From contig NZ_OUMZ01000007.1 in the NCBI RefSeq assembly GCF_900327775.1, forward strand, positions 186,115-250,114: 64,000 bases of DNA. The letters are read 5' to 3'. Positions 17,985-26,550 of this stretch are shown here, one piece after another. A program made the translations under genes and the position numbers. Positions within the stretch are counted from its first letter, which is position 1. Each line of letters begins with the position of its first letter. A model generated the notes under the pieces. The model searched no databases and was not told the DNA's origin. It worked only from the letters and a program-made list of their open reading frames with translations. Source of the stretch: Roseovarius sp. EL26. GTDB taxonomy: Bacteria > Pseudomonadota > Alphaproteobacteria > Rhodobacterales > Rhodobacteraceae.

Positions 17985-19760
17985 ATGCACGCATATCGCA
18001 GCCATACATGCGCAGAACTGAACAAATCCAATGTTGGACAACCTGTCCGCCTGTCAGGCTGGGTGCACCGCATTCGGGACCACGGCGGCATTCTGTTTAT
18101 CGATTTGCGCGATCATTATGGTGTAACGCAGGTTCTATGTGATCCCGATAGCCCGGCATTTGCTGACGTTGAAAACGTTCGTTCCGAATGGTGCATTCGC
18201 ATCGATGGTGAGGTCAAAGCCCGAGATGAAAGTCTGGTGAACACAAAACTGCCAACCGGCGAAGTCGAAGTGTTCGTACGCGATCTTGAGGTTTTGGGCA
18301 GTTCAGAAGAGCTTCCTCTCATCGTGTTTGGTGATCAGGAATACCCCGAGGAAACCCGCCTTCGTTATCGTTACCTTGATCTGCGCCGCGAAGTGATGCA
18401 GCGCAACATGATTATGCGATCTGATGTTGTTGCCTCAATTCGCCGCCGCATGTGGGATATCAATTTCCGCGAATATCAAACGCCGATCATCACCGCCTCC
18501 AGCCCTGAAGGTGCGCGCGACTTTCTGGTGCCCTCCCGTCTGCACCCCGGTAAGTTCTATGCGCTGCCACAGGCCCCACAGCAGTTCAAACAGCTGATCA
18601 TGGTGTCGGGCTTTGACAAGTATTTCCAAATTGCGCCGTGTTTCCGCGATGAAGATCCACGTGCTGACCGCTCGCCAACAGATTTCTATCAGCTTGATCT
18701 TGAGATGTCGTTTGTTGAGCAGCAGGACGTTTTTGACACCATTCAACCCGTGCTGGCTGGGATCTTTGAAGAATTCGGCGGTGGTCGTCCGGTTGATCAG
18801 GAATGGCCGCAAATCTCGTATCGTGATGCGGCGCTTTGGTATGGCTCTGACAAGCCTGACCTGCGCAACCCGATCAAGATGCAGGTGGTCTCGGATCATT
18901 TCCGGGGGTCGGGCTTTGCCATCTTCGCCAAGCTGCTGGAGCAAGAGGGTACTGAGATTCGCGCTATTCCGGCGCCAAAGGGCGGTTCACGCAAATTCTG
19001 CGACCGGATGAATGCTTTTGCACAAAAAGAAGGCCTGCCCGGCATGGGTTATATCTTCTGGCGTGATCAGGGTGAGGGTATGGAAGCAGCCGGACCTTTG
19101 GCTAAGAACATTGGATCAGAGCGCACCGAGGCCATTCGTCAGCAGTTAGGCCTTGGTGTCGGCGATGCGGCCTTCTTCCTGGGTGGTAAGCCTAAGGCGT
19201 TTGAGACCATCGCGGGCAAAGCCCGTAACGTCATCGGCGAAGAACTAGGTCTAACCGACAAAGATCGTTTTGCATTCGCTTGGATCGTGGATTTCCCGAT
19301 TTACGAGCAGGACGAAGAATCTGGTAAAATTGACTTCGAGCACAACCCGTTCTCGATGCCGCAGGGTGGCATGGCCGCGCTCGAGGGCAACCCGCTGGAC
19401 GTGTTGGGTTATCAATATGACCTGTCGTGCAACGGCTACGAGTTGGTCTCAGGCGCGATCCGGAACCACCGCCCCGAGATCATGTTCAAAGCCTTTGAAA
19501 TTGCGGGTTACGGTAAGGATGAGGTTGAAAAGCGTTTTGGCGGTATGGTTAACGCCTTCCAGTATGGCGCCCCTCCGCACGGTGGCTGTGCTGCAGGTAT
19601 CGATCGGATCGTGATGCTGTTGGCAGACGAGGCTAACATTCGCGAGGTTATCATGTTCCCGATGAACCAACGCGCCGAAGACCTGATGATGGCAGCCCCA
19701 TCCGAGCCGACCCCAGATCAGTTGATGGAGCTGAACCTGCGGGTTATCCCGCAGGACTGA
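17985..19760 (+). CDS. aspS: Aspartyl-tRNA synthetase
   Basis: AspRS charges tRNA-Asp (and, in many alphaproteobacteria, tRNA-Asn as the first step of transamidation). The 591-residue bacterial-type enzyme begins with an OB-fold anticodon-binding domain ([23 protein letters not shown] split near 22-45), then the class II core with motif 2 [10 protein letters not shown] near residue 223, a GAD insertion, and motif 3 [17 protein letters not shown] near 527-543. A promoter-like element lies 45 bp upstream and a strong terminator directly follows the stop. Whether the enzyme discriminates Asp from Asn cannot be told from sequence by eye. Confidence 0.96.
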   Translation: MHAYRSHTCAELNKSNVGQPVRLSGWVHRIRDHGGILFIDLRDHYGVTQVLCDPDSPAFADVENVRSEWCIRIDGEVKARDESLVNTKLPTGEVEVFVRDLEVLGSSEELPLIVFGDQEYPEETRLRYRYLDLRREVMQRNMIMRSDVVASIRRRMWDINFREYQTPIITASSPEGARDFLVPSRLHPGKFYALPQAPQQFKQLIMVSGFDKYFQIAPCFRDEDPRADRSPTDFYQLDLEMSFVEQQDVFDTIQPVLAGIFEEFGGGRPVDQEWPQISYRDAALWYGSDKPDLRNPIKMQVVSDHFRGSGFAIFAKLLEQEGTEIRAIPAPKGGSRKFCDRMNAFAQKEGLPGMGYIFWRDQGEGMEAAGPLAKNIGSERTEAIRQQLGLGVGDAAFFLGGKPKAFETIAGKARNVIGEELGLTDKDRFAFAWIVDFPIYEQDEESGKIDFEHNPFSMPQGGMAALEGNPLDVLGYQYDLSCNGYELVSGAIRNHRPEIMFKAFEIAGYGKDEVEKRFGGMVNAFQYGAPPHGGCAAGIDRIVMLLADEANIREVIMFPMNQRAEDLMMAAPSEPTPDQLMELNLRVIPQD

Positions 19761-19774
19761 TCACATTTGATACC

Positions 19775-19803
19775 ACCCCTGCCCGCAATGCGGGTAGGGG
19801 TTC
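19775..19803. terminator. Rho-independent terminator between aspS and the convergent response regulator
   Basis: A 12-bp stem, ACCCCTGCCCGC (19775-19786) with GCGGGTAGGGGT (19790-19801), has an AAT loop and one G-T pair. It lies 14 nt after the aspS stop and touches the stop codon of the minus-strand gene, so it can serve both. Confidence 0.8.
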
Positions 19804-20509
19804 AGAATGCGGCTTTCTGAGCCATACGTTTTTTGAGAAGCGACAGCAGATCTCTGATGATACTGTTGGGCACGTAGCCTTGCGCTGTTGCCTTTGAAAG
19901 GCTTTTGGCCGCTTTTTCCAACGATGTATCCCCTGCTGATTTCGCAATGCTACGCAAAAACTGTGTCGCATAGGCCAAAGACGATTCGTCCCGTTGTTCT
20001 TGCAACAGCTCAGCTGCGTGCGAAATGTCATCCTGATACGCGATCAGGTCTGGTTCAACCCCGCGGTCTTCAATGGCGCGCAGGCTTGCCGCCTGCGGAT
20101 TTACACCAAGGTGTGTCAGTACAGTTTGCTGGAAATAGCCTAGATTCTCCAATGGTTTATTCAAAAACCCATCAGCCCCTGCCTCTAGCGCATTATTCAA
20201 CAGGTTAGTGTCGCCGCTCATGCCGAGAAGCACATTCACCCGTGGACGTGCCGCGCTCAGATCCCTGATCAGTTCCAACCCCGATCCATCGGGCAGGCCA
20301 AGATCAATGGCTACGATTGATGGGCGGTAAACCTTAAGGTGTTTGCGGGCCGAGCACAGGCAATCGGCCCGGCGGATACGCGCACCGCTGCGCAGGCACA
20401 TCAGGCGCATGGCATCACTGGCAAAGCGACTATCTTCGACCACCAGCACCGTCAAACCCAGCAAAGGGTGATCCCGTGTTGGATTGCGACGTAACATCAG
20501 GTCTTCCAT
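19802..20509 (-). CDS. Response regulator with C-terminal helical domain
   Basis: A two-component receiver protein of 235 residues. The receiver domain (about 18-135) shows the acidic pair in VVEDSRF, the phospho-acceptor Asp in AIDLGLPDGSG, the switch Ser in GMSGDTN and the Lys in LNKPLENL. The C-terminal 100 residues are alpha-helical and lack a recognisable DNA-binding or GGDEF/HD domain (SSLAYATQFLRSIAKSAGD, SIIRDLLSLLKKRM), so output is probably by protein contact. No histidine kinase is nearby. It is convergent with aspS and divergent from mce. Confidence 0.85.
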   Translation of the reverse strand: MEDLMLRRNPTRDHPLLGLTVLVVEDSRFASDAMRLMCLRSGARIRRADCLCSARKHLKVYRPSIVAIDLGLPDGSGLELIRDLSAARPRVNVLLGMSGDTNLLNNALEAGADGFLNKPLENLGYFQQTVLTHLGVNPQAASLRAIEDRGVEPDLIAYQDDISHAAELLQEQRDESSLAYATQFLRSIAKSAGDTSLEKAAKSLSKATAQGYVPNSIIRDLLSLLKKRMAQKAAF

Positions 20510-20655
20510 TGTCCTGTCCTCCGTAAGGTTGCCCTCTCACGCTACGTTGCGATGGTGAATGATGTGTTAACTGCGGGATTGCGGCGCTCTGTCGCTTGCC
20601 AGATGGGTAAACGCCCCCCATAAGACGGTCAAACAGATGAGCAAGGAACCAGATC

Positions 20656-21060
20656 ATGATTGGACGCCTGAACCACGTTGCAATTGCCGTGCCGGATCTA
20701 GAGGCCGCCGCCGACCAATACCGGAATGCGCTGGGGGCCAGTGTTGGTGCCCCAATAGATGAACCAGATCACGGCGTCACAGTGATCTTCATCGAGCTGC
20801 CGAATACCAAGATCGAGCTACTTTACCCCTTGGGCGATGACAGCCCAATCAATGGCTTCCTTGAGAAAAACCCATCCGGCGGTATGCACCATGTGTGTTA
20901 TGAGGTCGATGATATCATCGCCGCCCGTGATCACCTGAAATCTACCGGCGCACGTGTGCTGGGAAGCGGAGAGCCTAAGATCGGTGCGCATGGCAAGCCG
21001 GTATTGTTTCTGCATCCGAAGGATTTCAACGGCTGCCTGGTTGAGCTGGAGCAGGTCTGA
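20656..21060 (+). CDS. mce: Methylmalonyl-CoA epimerase
   Basis: Interconverts (2R)- and (2S)-methylmalonyl-CoA, linking propionyl-CoA carboxylase to the B12-dependent mutase, or serving the ethylmalonyl-CoA pathway. The 134-residue product is one VOC-fold unit: metal ligands are expected at His in RLNHVAIAV, Gln/His in GGMHHVCYEV and Glu in CLVELEQV, all visible. AAGGA lies about 9 nt before ATG. The stop overlaps the start of the DUF1467 gene by one base, a pair commonly found together in Rhodobacterales. Confidence 0.93.
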   Translation: MIGRLNHVAIAVPDLEAAADQYRNALGASVGAPIDEPDHGVTVIFIELPNTKIELLYPLGDDSPINGFLEKNPSGGMHHVCYEVDDIIAARDHLKSTGARVLGSGEPKIGAHGKPVLFLHPKDFNGCLVELEQV

Positions 21061-21335
21061 TGGCGGTCACCTCTGGTATCGTTCTATATATGGTGATTTG
21101 GTTCATGACGTTCCTGACAGTCATCCCAATCCGCATTCAGACGCAAGGCGACATCGGGGATGTTGTGCCGGGTACCCATGCCGGATCACCCGAGAAACAT
21201 CACCTGAAGAAGAAGGCCTGGATCACGACCGGTATTGCTGTCGTGCTTTGGGCGATCATAGCTGGGACCATAATCTCAGGCGTGATCAGTGTGCGTGATC
21301 TGGATATATACAACCGAATGGGAGCGGCAAACTGA
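21060..21335 (+). CDS. DUF1467 family small membrane protein
   Basis: A 91-residue protein with two transmembrane helices (IVLYMVIWFMTFLTVIPIRI and AWITTGIAVVLWAIIAGTII) joined by a basic, His-rich loop (GSPEKHHLKKKAW). This is the DUF1467 plan, known from alphaproteobacteria without an assigned function. Its ATG shares one base with the mce stop, so it is cotranslated with the epimerase. Convergent with the metallophosphoesterase 44 bp downstream. Confidence 0.85.
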   Translation: MAVTSGIVLYMVIWFMTFLTVIPIRIQTQGDIGDVVPGTHAGSPEKHHLKKKAWITTGIAVVLWAIIAGTIISGVISVRDLDIYNRMGAAN

Positions 21336-21379
21336 AAGGTGCTTTAGTGGCCTCGGAATAAACAGGGCCGTTATAAAGC

Positions 21380-22048
21380 TTACCAACCCCAGATTCTCTG
21401 TCGCTTTCGTCGAAGTTTTTGCGTTTTAAGGCTGTACTCATACGGGCGGGCGGCAATCTCAAATTCACTGTTAACAGAGCAAGCATTGACGTAAGTCGTG
21501 CCGTCGCACACCAAGCTGCCCGCACTTGCATGAACATGGCCAAAACAGTGCAGTGACAGATTTAACGTGTTCAAACGCTGAGCAAGGTGTTGGCATCCTA
21601 AGGTTTGGCCCCGGCTGGATACATCTAAAATCCCGGCCGGTGGCGTATGTGTGAACAAAACATCAGTGTCGTTTGGGATCTTGGACCAAGCCGCTTTAAG
21701 TGTTTGATAATCAGCAAAAAACGCATGATTTCTGAGGTTAGGAACCCAAGATGATCCGTAGAACTTCACCCCATCGATCATGGCCTCCGCATCATGAAGA
21801 AATACTGCGTTTTTAAATGGTAGTTTCCCATTTCGGGCGAATTTTTCCAACGCTAAGTCGTGATTTCCGCCAATGCATAAGATGTGGTTGAACTGCAGCT
21901 GGCCAAACCAAGTGTCGATTCGTTCAATGGCATCCTCATCATGCTTCATCAGATGTCCAATATCACCACAGTGAACGAGAACATCGCCTTTCAGCTCGCC
22001 CAACTTTTTGTGACCGCCATGGGTGTCGCTGATGATAGTAATTTTCAT
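21380..22048 (-). CDS. Calcineurin-like metallophosphoesterase
   Basis: A 222-residue cytoplasmic phosphoesterase with the complete dimetal motif set: DTHGGH near residues 8-13, VHCGDIG, CIGGNHD, FTHTPPAG and CFGHVHA. These ligate two metals in the Ser/Thr phosphatase and YfcE/MPPED-like families; the short size and the THTPPAGILD segment fit the MPPED1/2-like branch. Substrate unknown (cyclic nucleotides or phosphodiesters possible). It is followed 33 bp upstream on the same strand by the EI24 gene, so it could be the last gene of that minus-strand group. Confidence 0.85.
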   Translation of the reverse strand: MKITIISDTHGGHKKLGELKGDVLVHCGDIGHLMKHDEDAIERIDTWFGQLQFNHILCIGGNHDLALEKFARNGKLPFKNAVFLHDAEAMIDGVKFYGSSWVPNLRNHAFFADYQTLKAAWSKIPNDTDVLFTHTPPAGILDVSSRGQTLGCQHLAQRLNTLNLSLHCFGHVHASAGSLVCDGTTYVNACSVNSEFEIAARPYEYSLKTQKLRRKRQRIWGW

Positions 22049-22081
22049 GATGTCAGCTCAACATGGTCAGGCTTTTGATGT

Positions 22082-22795
22082 CTAGGGGTGTGTCTGATCT
22101 TTTACCAGCATGTGGAAGATGTGTGTGAACGTGGCAGCCCCAAGAATGGGAATGATCAGGTTAACCAAGGGGATGGTCAACGGCATGGCCATAAGTATTC
22201 CAGCGACCCAGATCGTCAGTATATGCTTGCGGCGTAGTTGCTTGGCTCTGATACGTCCAACCCGCCGCATCGCGGTCAGTTGGAAGTACTCTGCCCCCAA
22301 CAGAAACCCGTTCAACCCCCAAAAAATGAACAACGCGAAGGGGGGAAACATTATGTACACAAAGAGCGCAACGATATTCAGCCCGACCAGAACGCCCATA
22401 AAGTTGACTGTATCTTTTATGGATTCCCAAAACGGAACCGGCGAGACTTCTGGTAAATTGGGGTAATGCCGTGCCTCGACCGCCTTGGCGACATCCTCGA
22501 GGAAAAACGACGTGATGGCGGAAGCAACAGGCACCATCAGAAAAACCGACAACCCAAGCATCAAAAACAGACTGCCCCAGCTTGCCAGATCACTGACCCA
22601 GGTTACTTCACCCAAGAGTGGCAACGCGGTTGTGTCGCCAAGAAACCACTGTATCACGGTCAGAAAGACAGCGTAAATCGCAATGAGCGTGGCAAACGTT
22701 AACCCTAGGCCGATGAATAAGGCGCGTCGAAACTTAGGGTCGTCAAACTGTCCGATGGCCTTGAAGAAGGCCGAAAAGATTACGCCGCCATCCAT
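22082..22795 (-). CDS. EI24/CysZ-like integral membrane protein
   Basis: The 237-residue product has about four to six hydrophobic segments, including RALFIGLGLTFATLIAIYAVF, GSLFLMLGLSVFLMVPVASA, and IPLVNLIIPILGAATFTHIF, and the central amphipathic stretch LEDVAKAVEARHYPNLP. This plan, with AEYFQLTAMRR near residue 168, fits the EI24 domain family to which the sulfate permease CysZ belongs. Sulfate transport is possible but not shown. Its start overlaps the end of the nitroreductase gene by 16 nt, so both belong to one operon. Confidence 0.78.
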   Translation of the reverse strand: MDGGVIFSAFFKAIGQFDDPKFRRALFIGLGLTFATLIAIYAVFLTVIQWFLGDTTALPLLGEVTWVSDLASWGSLFLMLGLSVFLMVPVASAITSFFLEDVAKAVEARHYPNLPEVSPVPFWESIKDTVNFMGVLVGLNIVALFVYIMFPPFALFIFWGLNGFLLGAEYFQLTAMRRVGRIRAKQLRRKHILTIWVAGILMAMPLTIPLVNLIIPILGAATFTHIFHMLVKDQTHP

Positions 22796-23364
22796 GCGGT
22801 GATCTCATCCAGATTGGGGCGGGGGCGTTCAGGTGGGGCGGTAGTTTCTGTGCCCAGATGAATGAAACCTGCAATGCGTTCATCCTCATTCAAGCCTAGA
22901 CCGACCTCGACAAAACCACGGTCATGCGAAGCCCAACCGCTGAGCCAGTTCGCGCCCCAGCCTGATGCCAGTGCGGCATTCAGCATGGCCAGACAAACCG
23001 CGCCAGCAGAATAGGTTTGTTCAATTGCAGGAACTTTTGCTGATGATTTTTGACATTCAACCACGGCAACAACCAGATGCGCGCTAGCGAACTGGTAGCT
23101 GGCTTTGTCGATGTCTGCACTGTCTTTGCCCAGAGCTTCACCCCGGCTGTGCACAAGATTGGACAGTCGACGCAATGCGCCCTCTTCCAGAACGATAAAA
23201 CGCCAGGGTTCCAGTTTGCCGTGATCAGGGCTGCGGGCTGCTGCCGTCAACATAGGAACCAATTGTTCTTGTGTTGGAACAGGTAAAGCTAGCGTTTTTG
23301 AGGGGCGTGACCGACGGTGCAACAAAAAATCAAGTGCAGCAGGATTTAGATCAGGCATTACCAT
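22780..23364 (-). CDS. Nitroreductase family protein (YdjA-like)
   Basis: A 194-residue FMN-dependent NAD(P)H oxidoreductase. RRSRPSK near residues 17-23 and AARSPDHGKLEPWRFIVLE bind FMN phosphate in the nitroreductase fold; the GWGANWLSGWASHDRG segment matches the compact YdjA-type branch. Physiological substrate unknown. The 3' end overlaps the EI24 gene by 16 nt. Confidence 0.85.
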   Translation of the reverse strand: MVMPDLNPAALDFLLHRRSRPSKTLALPVPTQEQLVPMLTAAARSPDHGKLEPWRFIVLEEGALRRLSNLVHSRGEALGKDSADIDKASYQFASAHLVVAVVECQKSSAKVPAIEQTYSAGAVCLAMLNAALASGWGANWLSGWASHDRGFVEVGLGLNEDERIAGFIHLGTETTAPPERPRPNLDEITAWMAA

Positions 23365-23548
23365 TCCCTTTATTCATCATAACTGCCCTACATGTCGGAG
23401 GGCTTGAGCTTGTCGTCAAGCCTCATGATGAAATTCTAGTAAATATCTTTGCTTCACATGGGAAAGTTCAATTAGTTGCTTGGCAAGTTGTATGAAGCGC
23501 GGGGCGCAATTTTAGGCTTGATCATGCATTCGATTTGATTGGCTGTAT

Positions 23549-24415
23549 ATGTATTACGTTATCTGTCAGAAAAAGAATCAACTGAGGTCTCGCGTTATAA
23601 AAGAAATATTTAGTACCCTTTCAACATTCACTTTGATGTTGGTACTATCGCTCGCAACGCCTGCTCCTCATAAAAATATTGAAAACAATGCCATCGGTTC
23701 ATCAACGAACAGCCTTTCGACAAATCAGATTGCATATGTGATCATTCAGGCAGGCTTGAAACGTGGTTGGGTCATCCGGCGCACCGGCCCGCAAACTCTG
23801 CAGGCACGCTTGGATGTGCGCGCACATATCGTTGTTATGGAGAGCCCAAGACCGTTTGACCGGGATCGCGACGGGCTTGTCATCGGCGAAGGGGCCGGAA
23901 CACTGGTGTTGGAAGAATATGAGCACGCCAAGGCGCGTGGTGCGACGATTTATGCTGAAATCGCGGGTTTCGGCACCAATTCCGATGGTAAACATGTGAC
24001 ACAACCGACAGCGGAAACGATGGAAAAAGCTCTGCGTCTGGCGTTGGAGGATGCCGGAGTTTCGCCTAACGATATCGACTTTGTTAACGGTCACGGAACC
24101 GCCACAGACCGAGGCGATGTTGCTGAATCGCAAGCAACCGCTGCTGTGTTTGGTCAGAACGTTCCATATCATACGCTCAAGGGGCATTTTGGTCAGACTC
24201 TTGGCGCGTGCGGCGTGATCGAAACCTGGCTGGGCATAGAGATGATGCGCAGCGGTTGGTTTCCGCCGATTGCCAACCTGACAAATCGTGACCCCCTTTG
24301 TGGAGAGCTGGATTATGTAACCGATCAGAGGCGGCACTTGGATGTTGATGTGATGATGCTCAACAATTTTGCATTTGGCGGCATCAACACATCGGTTATT
24401 ATAAAGAAGCCCTGA
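23549..24415 (+). pseudogene. Truncated, catalytically dead beta-ketoacyl-ACP synthase
   Basis: From about codon 93 to the end, this 288-codon frame is the C-terminal half of a FabF/FabB-type ketosynthase: SPRPFDRDRDGLVIGEGAG, NGHGTATDRGD (first catalytic His present) and NNFAFGGINTS. The N-terminal half with the active-site Cys is missing and replaced by unrelated, AT-rich sequence with a hydrophobic stretch (TLMLVLSLATPAP). The second catalytic His is lost: the segment normally reading FGHTLGACG is FGQTLGACG. Both changes preclude condensation, so this is best read as a remnant of a deletion or recombination. The fused frame remains open, so a new non-enzymatic protein cannot be excluded. 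Confidence 0.75.
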
Positions 24416-24431
24416 TCCAGTGTTTGAACGC

Positions 24432-24686
24432 TTAGTCGGATTGCTGTTCCGGCGATGGCGGGACCAGCGCATAGACCCCCTCGGGAAGGTTCAGAGCAGC
24501 CCCCAGATCACGGACTTGCGTGATTGAAAGCGTGACCTTTTGCACCTGATCGGTGCGCGGGTCGTATTGCTCTACGGTGATGCATTCTTCAAATGCGTTG
24601 ATGATCACATCCTCTTGCAGAGGACTGTTACCGTCATCAACAAGCGTCACTATGGTCGAGTCAAACTCGTGTTCAATGGAAAACAT
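24432..24686 (-). CDS. Conserved-looking hypothetical protein, 84 residues
   Basis: A small soluble acidic protein (MFSIEHEFDSTIVTLVDDG...). It has no signal peptide or membrane helix, and ends in a Pro/Gln-rich tail (VPPSPEQQSD). Composition and codon use look like a true gene, and it is compact between the decayed ketosynthase and the divergent M48 gene. I recall similar proteins in Rhodobacterales but cannot name a family. Function unknown. Confidence 0.65.
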   Translation of the reverse strand: MFSIEHEFDSTIVTLVDDGNSPLQEDVIINAFEECITVEQYDPRTDQVQKVTLSITQVRDLGAALNLPEGVYALVPPSPEQQSD

Positions 24687-24803
24687 GGTTTTATCCTAAC
24701 GGCCCGGCGTAAGTTTGCAAGCGACACCGCGTTTGTCATCAGGGGGCTGGTCTCGGACCTTGGGCATGTTACTATAGGGCGAAGAGAATTGGTGAGGATC
24801 AAC

Positions 24804-25514
24804 ATGCGTTGGATTGTTTTAGTGAGTATGATCGGCCTGACAGGCTGCGGGGCTACGGTGCAGACACAGCAACCAAGACCGACCCCACAGCAGGCGGCAA
24901 AGGCCCCGAAGGCAACAAAGCCGAACCGGGCGCAACAACAGCAATTTGTGCAAATTGTTAAGTCTGTTGAGCCGGTTGCCGAGCGCGAATGTCGCGCCCG
25001 TACCAGAGGGGCAAATTGCGACTATAAAATCGTGGTTGATGACCGACCCAACCAGCCTCCGAATGCCTTTCAGACGGTCGACAAAACGGGCCGCCCGATT
25101 CTGGCTTTCAATCTAGCGCTAATTGCGCAGGTCAGAAACAAGGATGAACTGGCGTTTGTGATGGGGCACGAGGCGGCACACCATATTCGTGGGCATCTGG
25201 GTCGGCAGCAGCAAAATGCGGCGGCAGGTGCTATTGTCGGGGCGGGAATCGCCGCGATCCTTGGCGTGAACGCCTCGGGGATTGATGCTGCAACAAACGC
25301 GGGTGCCTCGGTCGGGGCGCGTAGTTATTCCAAAAACTACGAGCTTGAAGCTGATGCCTTGGGCACGATTATTACCCATAAGGCGGGTTATAACCCGGTA
25401 CGTGGTGCACAGTTCTTTAGCCAACTGCCGGATCCGGGCAATCAATTCCTTGGAACGCACCCGCCCAACGCGCAGCGTATGGAAACGGTACGACGGGTCG
25501 CATCCCAACTGTGA
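24804..25514 (+). CDS. M48 family metalloprotease lipoprotein
   Basis: A predicted membrane-anchored zinc protease in the periplasm. Starting at ATG 24804, which has TGAGGA 5 nt upstream, the product (236 residues) opens with a lipoprotein signal, lipobox LTGC with Cys15. A Pro/Ala/Gln-rich linker follows. The zinc site HEAAH is at about 122-126, and the third ligand Glu is in YELEADALG near 178. C-terminal FLGTHPPNAQRMETVRR is the usual M48/LoiP-like tail. An upstream in-frame extension to 24540 is open but would destroy the signal peptide, so it is rejected. Related proteins (BepA, LoiP) act on outer-membrane proteins. The stop overlaps the next gene. Confidence 0.9.
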   Translation: MRWIVLVSMIGLTGCGATVQTQQPRPTPQQAAKAPKATKPNRAQQQQFVQIVKSVEPVAERECRARTRGANCDYKIVVDDRPNQPPNAFQTVDKTGRPILAFNLALIAQVRNKDELAFVMGHEAAHHIRGHLGRQQQNAAAGAIVGAGIAAILGVNASGIDAATNAGASVGARSYSKNYELEADALGTIITHKAGYNPVRGAQFFSQLPDPGNQFLGTHPPNAQRMETVRRVASQL

Positions 25515-25870
25515 TGCGACAGTTGTTGGGGGTGATCAGTGATCGCGGGTCTAAATATGCGGTGTCCGGCGGGCCAGTGGCCAGTCGGGCAGAGGTTGAT
25601 GCCTTTTTGAAAACCCTCAAACGGGATAAGAAATTTGCCAAAGCAACGCATAACACATGGGCCGTGCTTTTGACGGATGGAGGCGGATTGAAGGCTGATG
25701 ATGGCGAATCCGGTGCCGGTATGATCATCTTGCGGATGCTGGAACGCGAAGAGATCACAGATCATATCATCGTGGTCACACGCTGGTATGGTGGTAAACA
25801 TCTTGGTGGCGACCGCTTTCGCCATGTGCAGGACTGTGTCCGTGCCTATCTGCAGGACAAGGTTGCTTGA
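25514..25870 (+). CDS. YigZ/IMPACT (UPF0029) family protein
   Basis: A 118-residue protein with the IMPACT-domain pattern: NTWAVLL, DDGESGAGMIILRML (normally DDGEPxGTAG) and VVTRWYGGKHLGG. It is shorter than E. coli YigZ and lacks the second ferredoxin-like domain. The ATG at 25514 overlaps the M48 stop (TGATG); a GTG at 25511 is an alternative start. Role unknown; IMPACT relatives are linked to translation control. The 3' end overlaps the FnrL-type box that precedes the next gene. Confidence 0.8.
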   Translation: MRQLLGVISDRGSKYAVSGGPVASRAEVDAFLKTLKRDKKFAKATHNTWAVLLTDGGGLKADDGESGAGMIILRMLEREEITDHIIVVTRWYGGKHLGGDRFRHVQDCVRAYLQDKVA

Positions 25871-25880
25871 CACAGATCAA
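25867..25880 (+). promoter_or_regulatory. FnrL-type (FNR family) binding site
   Basis: TTGACACAGATCAA matches the FNR/FnrL consensus TTGAY-N4-RTCAA at every fixed position. It is centred at 25873.5, about 78 bp before the ATG of the DUF6455 gene. If used as a class II activator site (centre near -41.5), transcription would start near 25914, leaving a leader of about 38 nt. This predicts induction at low oxygen. Confidence 0.75.
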
Positions 25881-25951
25881 GGCTGCCCCCTCCATTCCGG
25901 TTACCCTGACTATGTGCGCAACCTTCTGGGCGCACCAACAGGGAGGTCATA

Positions 25952-26212
25952 ATGACTGATACAGCAAAGCTCAGACGTCATGTTGAATTGTTCGATACTA
26001 TGGCGAATACGCTAGAGATCGATTTGGAAGAACAAGTCAGGCAAGGCCAACTGACCTTCGACAGAATCGAAAGGGCGGTCCATCGCTGTACTACATGTTC
26101 AAACCCTGATGGCTGCGAGACATGGCTGGCACAGCAACTTATGCCCGCACAACACCCGCCACAAATGTGTCAGAATGCGAATCTATTTGCAGGGTTGAGA
26201 CGCGACGATTGA
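25952..26212 (+). CDS. DUF6455 family protein, FnrL-controlled
   Basis: A small cytoplasmic protein of 86 residues with four cysteines, in CTTCSNPDGC (about 49-58) and PPQMCQNANLF near the C-terminus, the arrangement seen in the DUF6455 family of alphaproteobacteria. The cysteines could hold a metal or Fe-S centre, but this is inference. GGGAGG lies just before the ATG. A perfect FnrL-type site lies upstream, so it is probably induced under oxygen limitation. The 3' end overlaps a possible minus-strand gene by 30 nt. Confidence 0.82.
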   Translation: MTDTAKLRRHVELFDTMANTLEIDLEEQVRQGQLTFDRIERAVHRCTTCSNPDGCETWLAQQLMPAQHPPQMCQNANLFAGLRRDD

Positions 26213-26470
26213 TTTGAGGTCGGGTTGGCACAAGATGGCGGGTCTCTGGCGACCGTAACGCTGGCATATGATGCCGAAAACCGCCAATAGGTAGATCAAA
26301 ATCAGCCAGAGCCCAAACTCTGATATGTGCAGCGGATCCCCCTGTTCTGATTGCTGTATGGTGAACAACGCTATTCCCCCCGCCGTAAAATAACAGAGGC
26401 GGGCAAGTTTCAAAAAGACGCCTGATTTTTTGTGCGTTAGGCAGGGGTGGGGAATAGTCTTGTCAATCAT
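26183..26470 (-). CDS. Possible two-helix membrane protein, 95 residues
   Basis: From the internal Met at 26470 the frame encodes a basic N-terminus (MIDKTIPHPCLTHKKSG), two hydrophobic segments (LARLCYFTAGGIALFTI and GLWLILIYLLAVFGIICQ) and a basic tail. The pattern is compatible with a real small inner-membrane protein. Against it: no clear ribosome site, and an overlap of 30 nt with the DUF6455 gene. The longer frame start at 26575 overlaps rimO and is less likely. Low confidence. Confidence 0.35.
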   Translation of the reverse strand: MIDKTIPHPCLTHKKSGVFLKLARLCYFTAGGIALFTIQQSEQGDPLHISEFGLWLILIYLLAVFGIICQRYGRQRPAILCQPDLKSIVASQPCK

Positions 26471-26550
26471 CCCCGCACTGAAACAGTAATTGGTAAATAG
26501 ATTCCTTACAGAAATCAATATTTTTGCCGCTGATTCCCAATTGTCACAGG

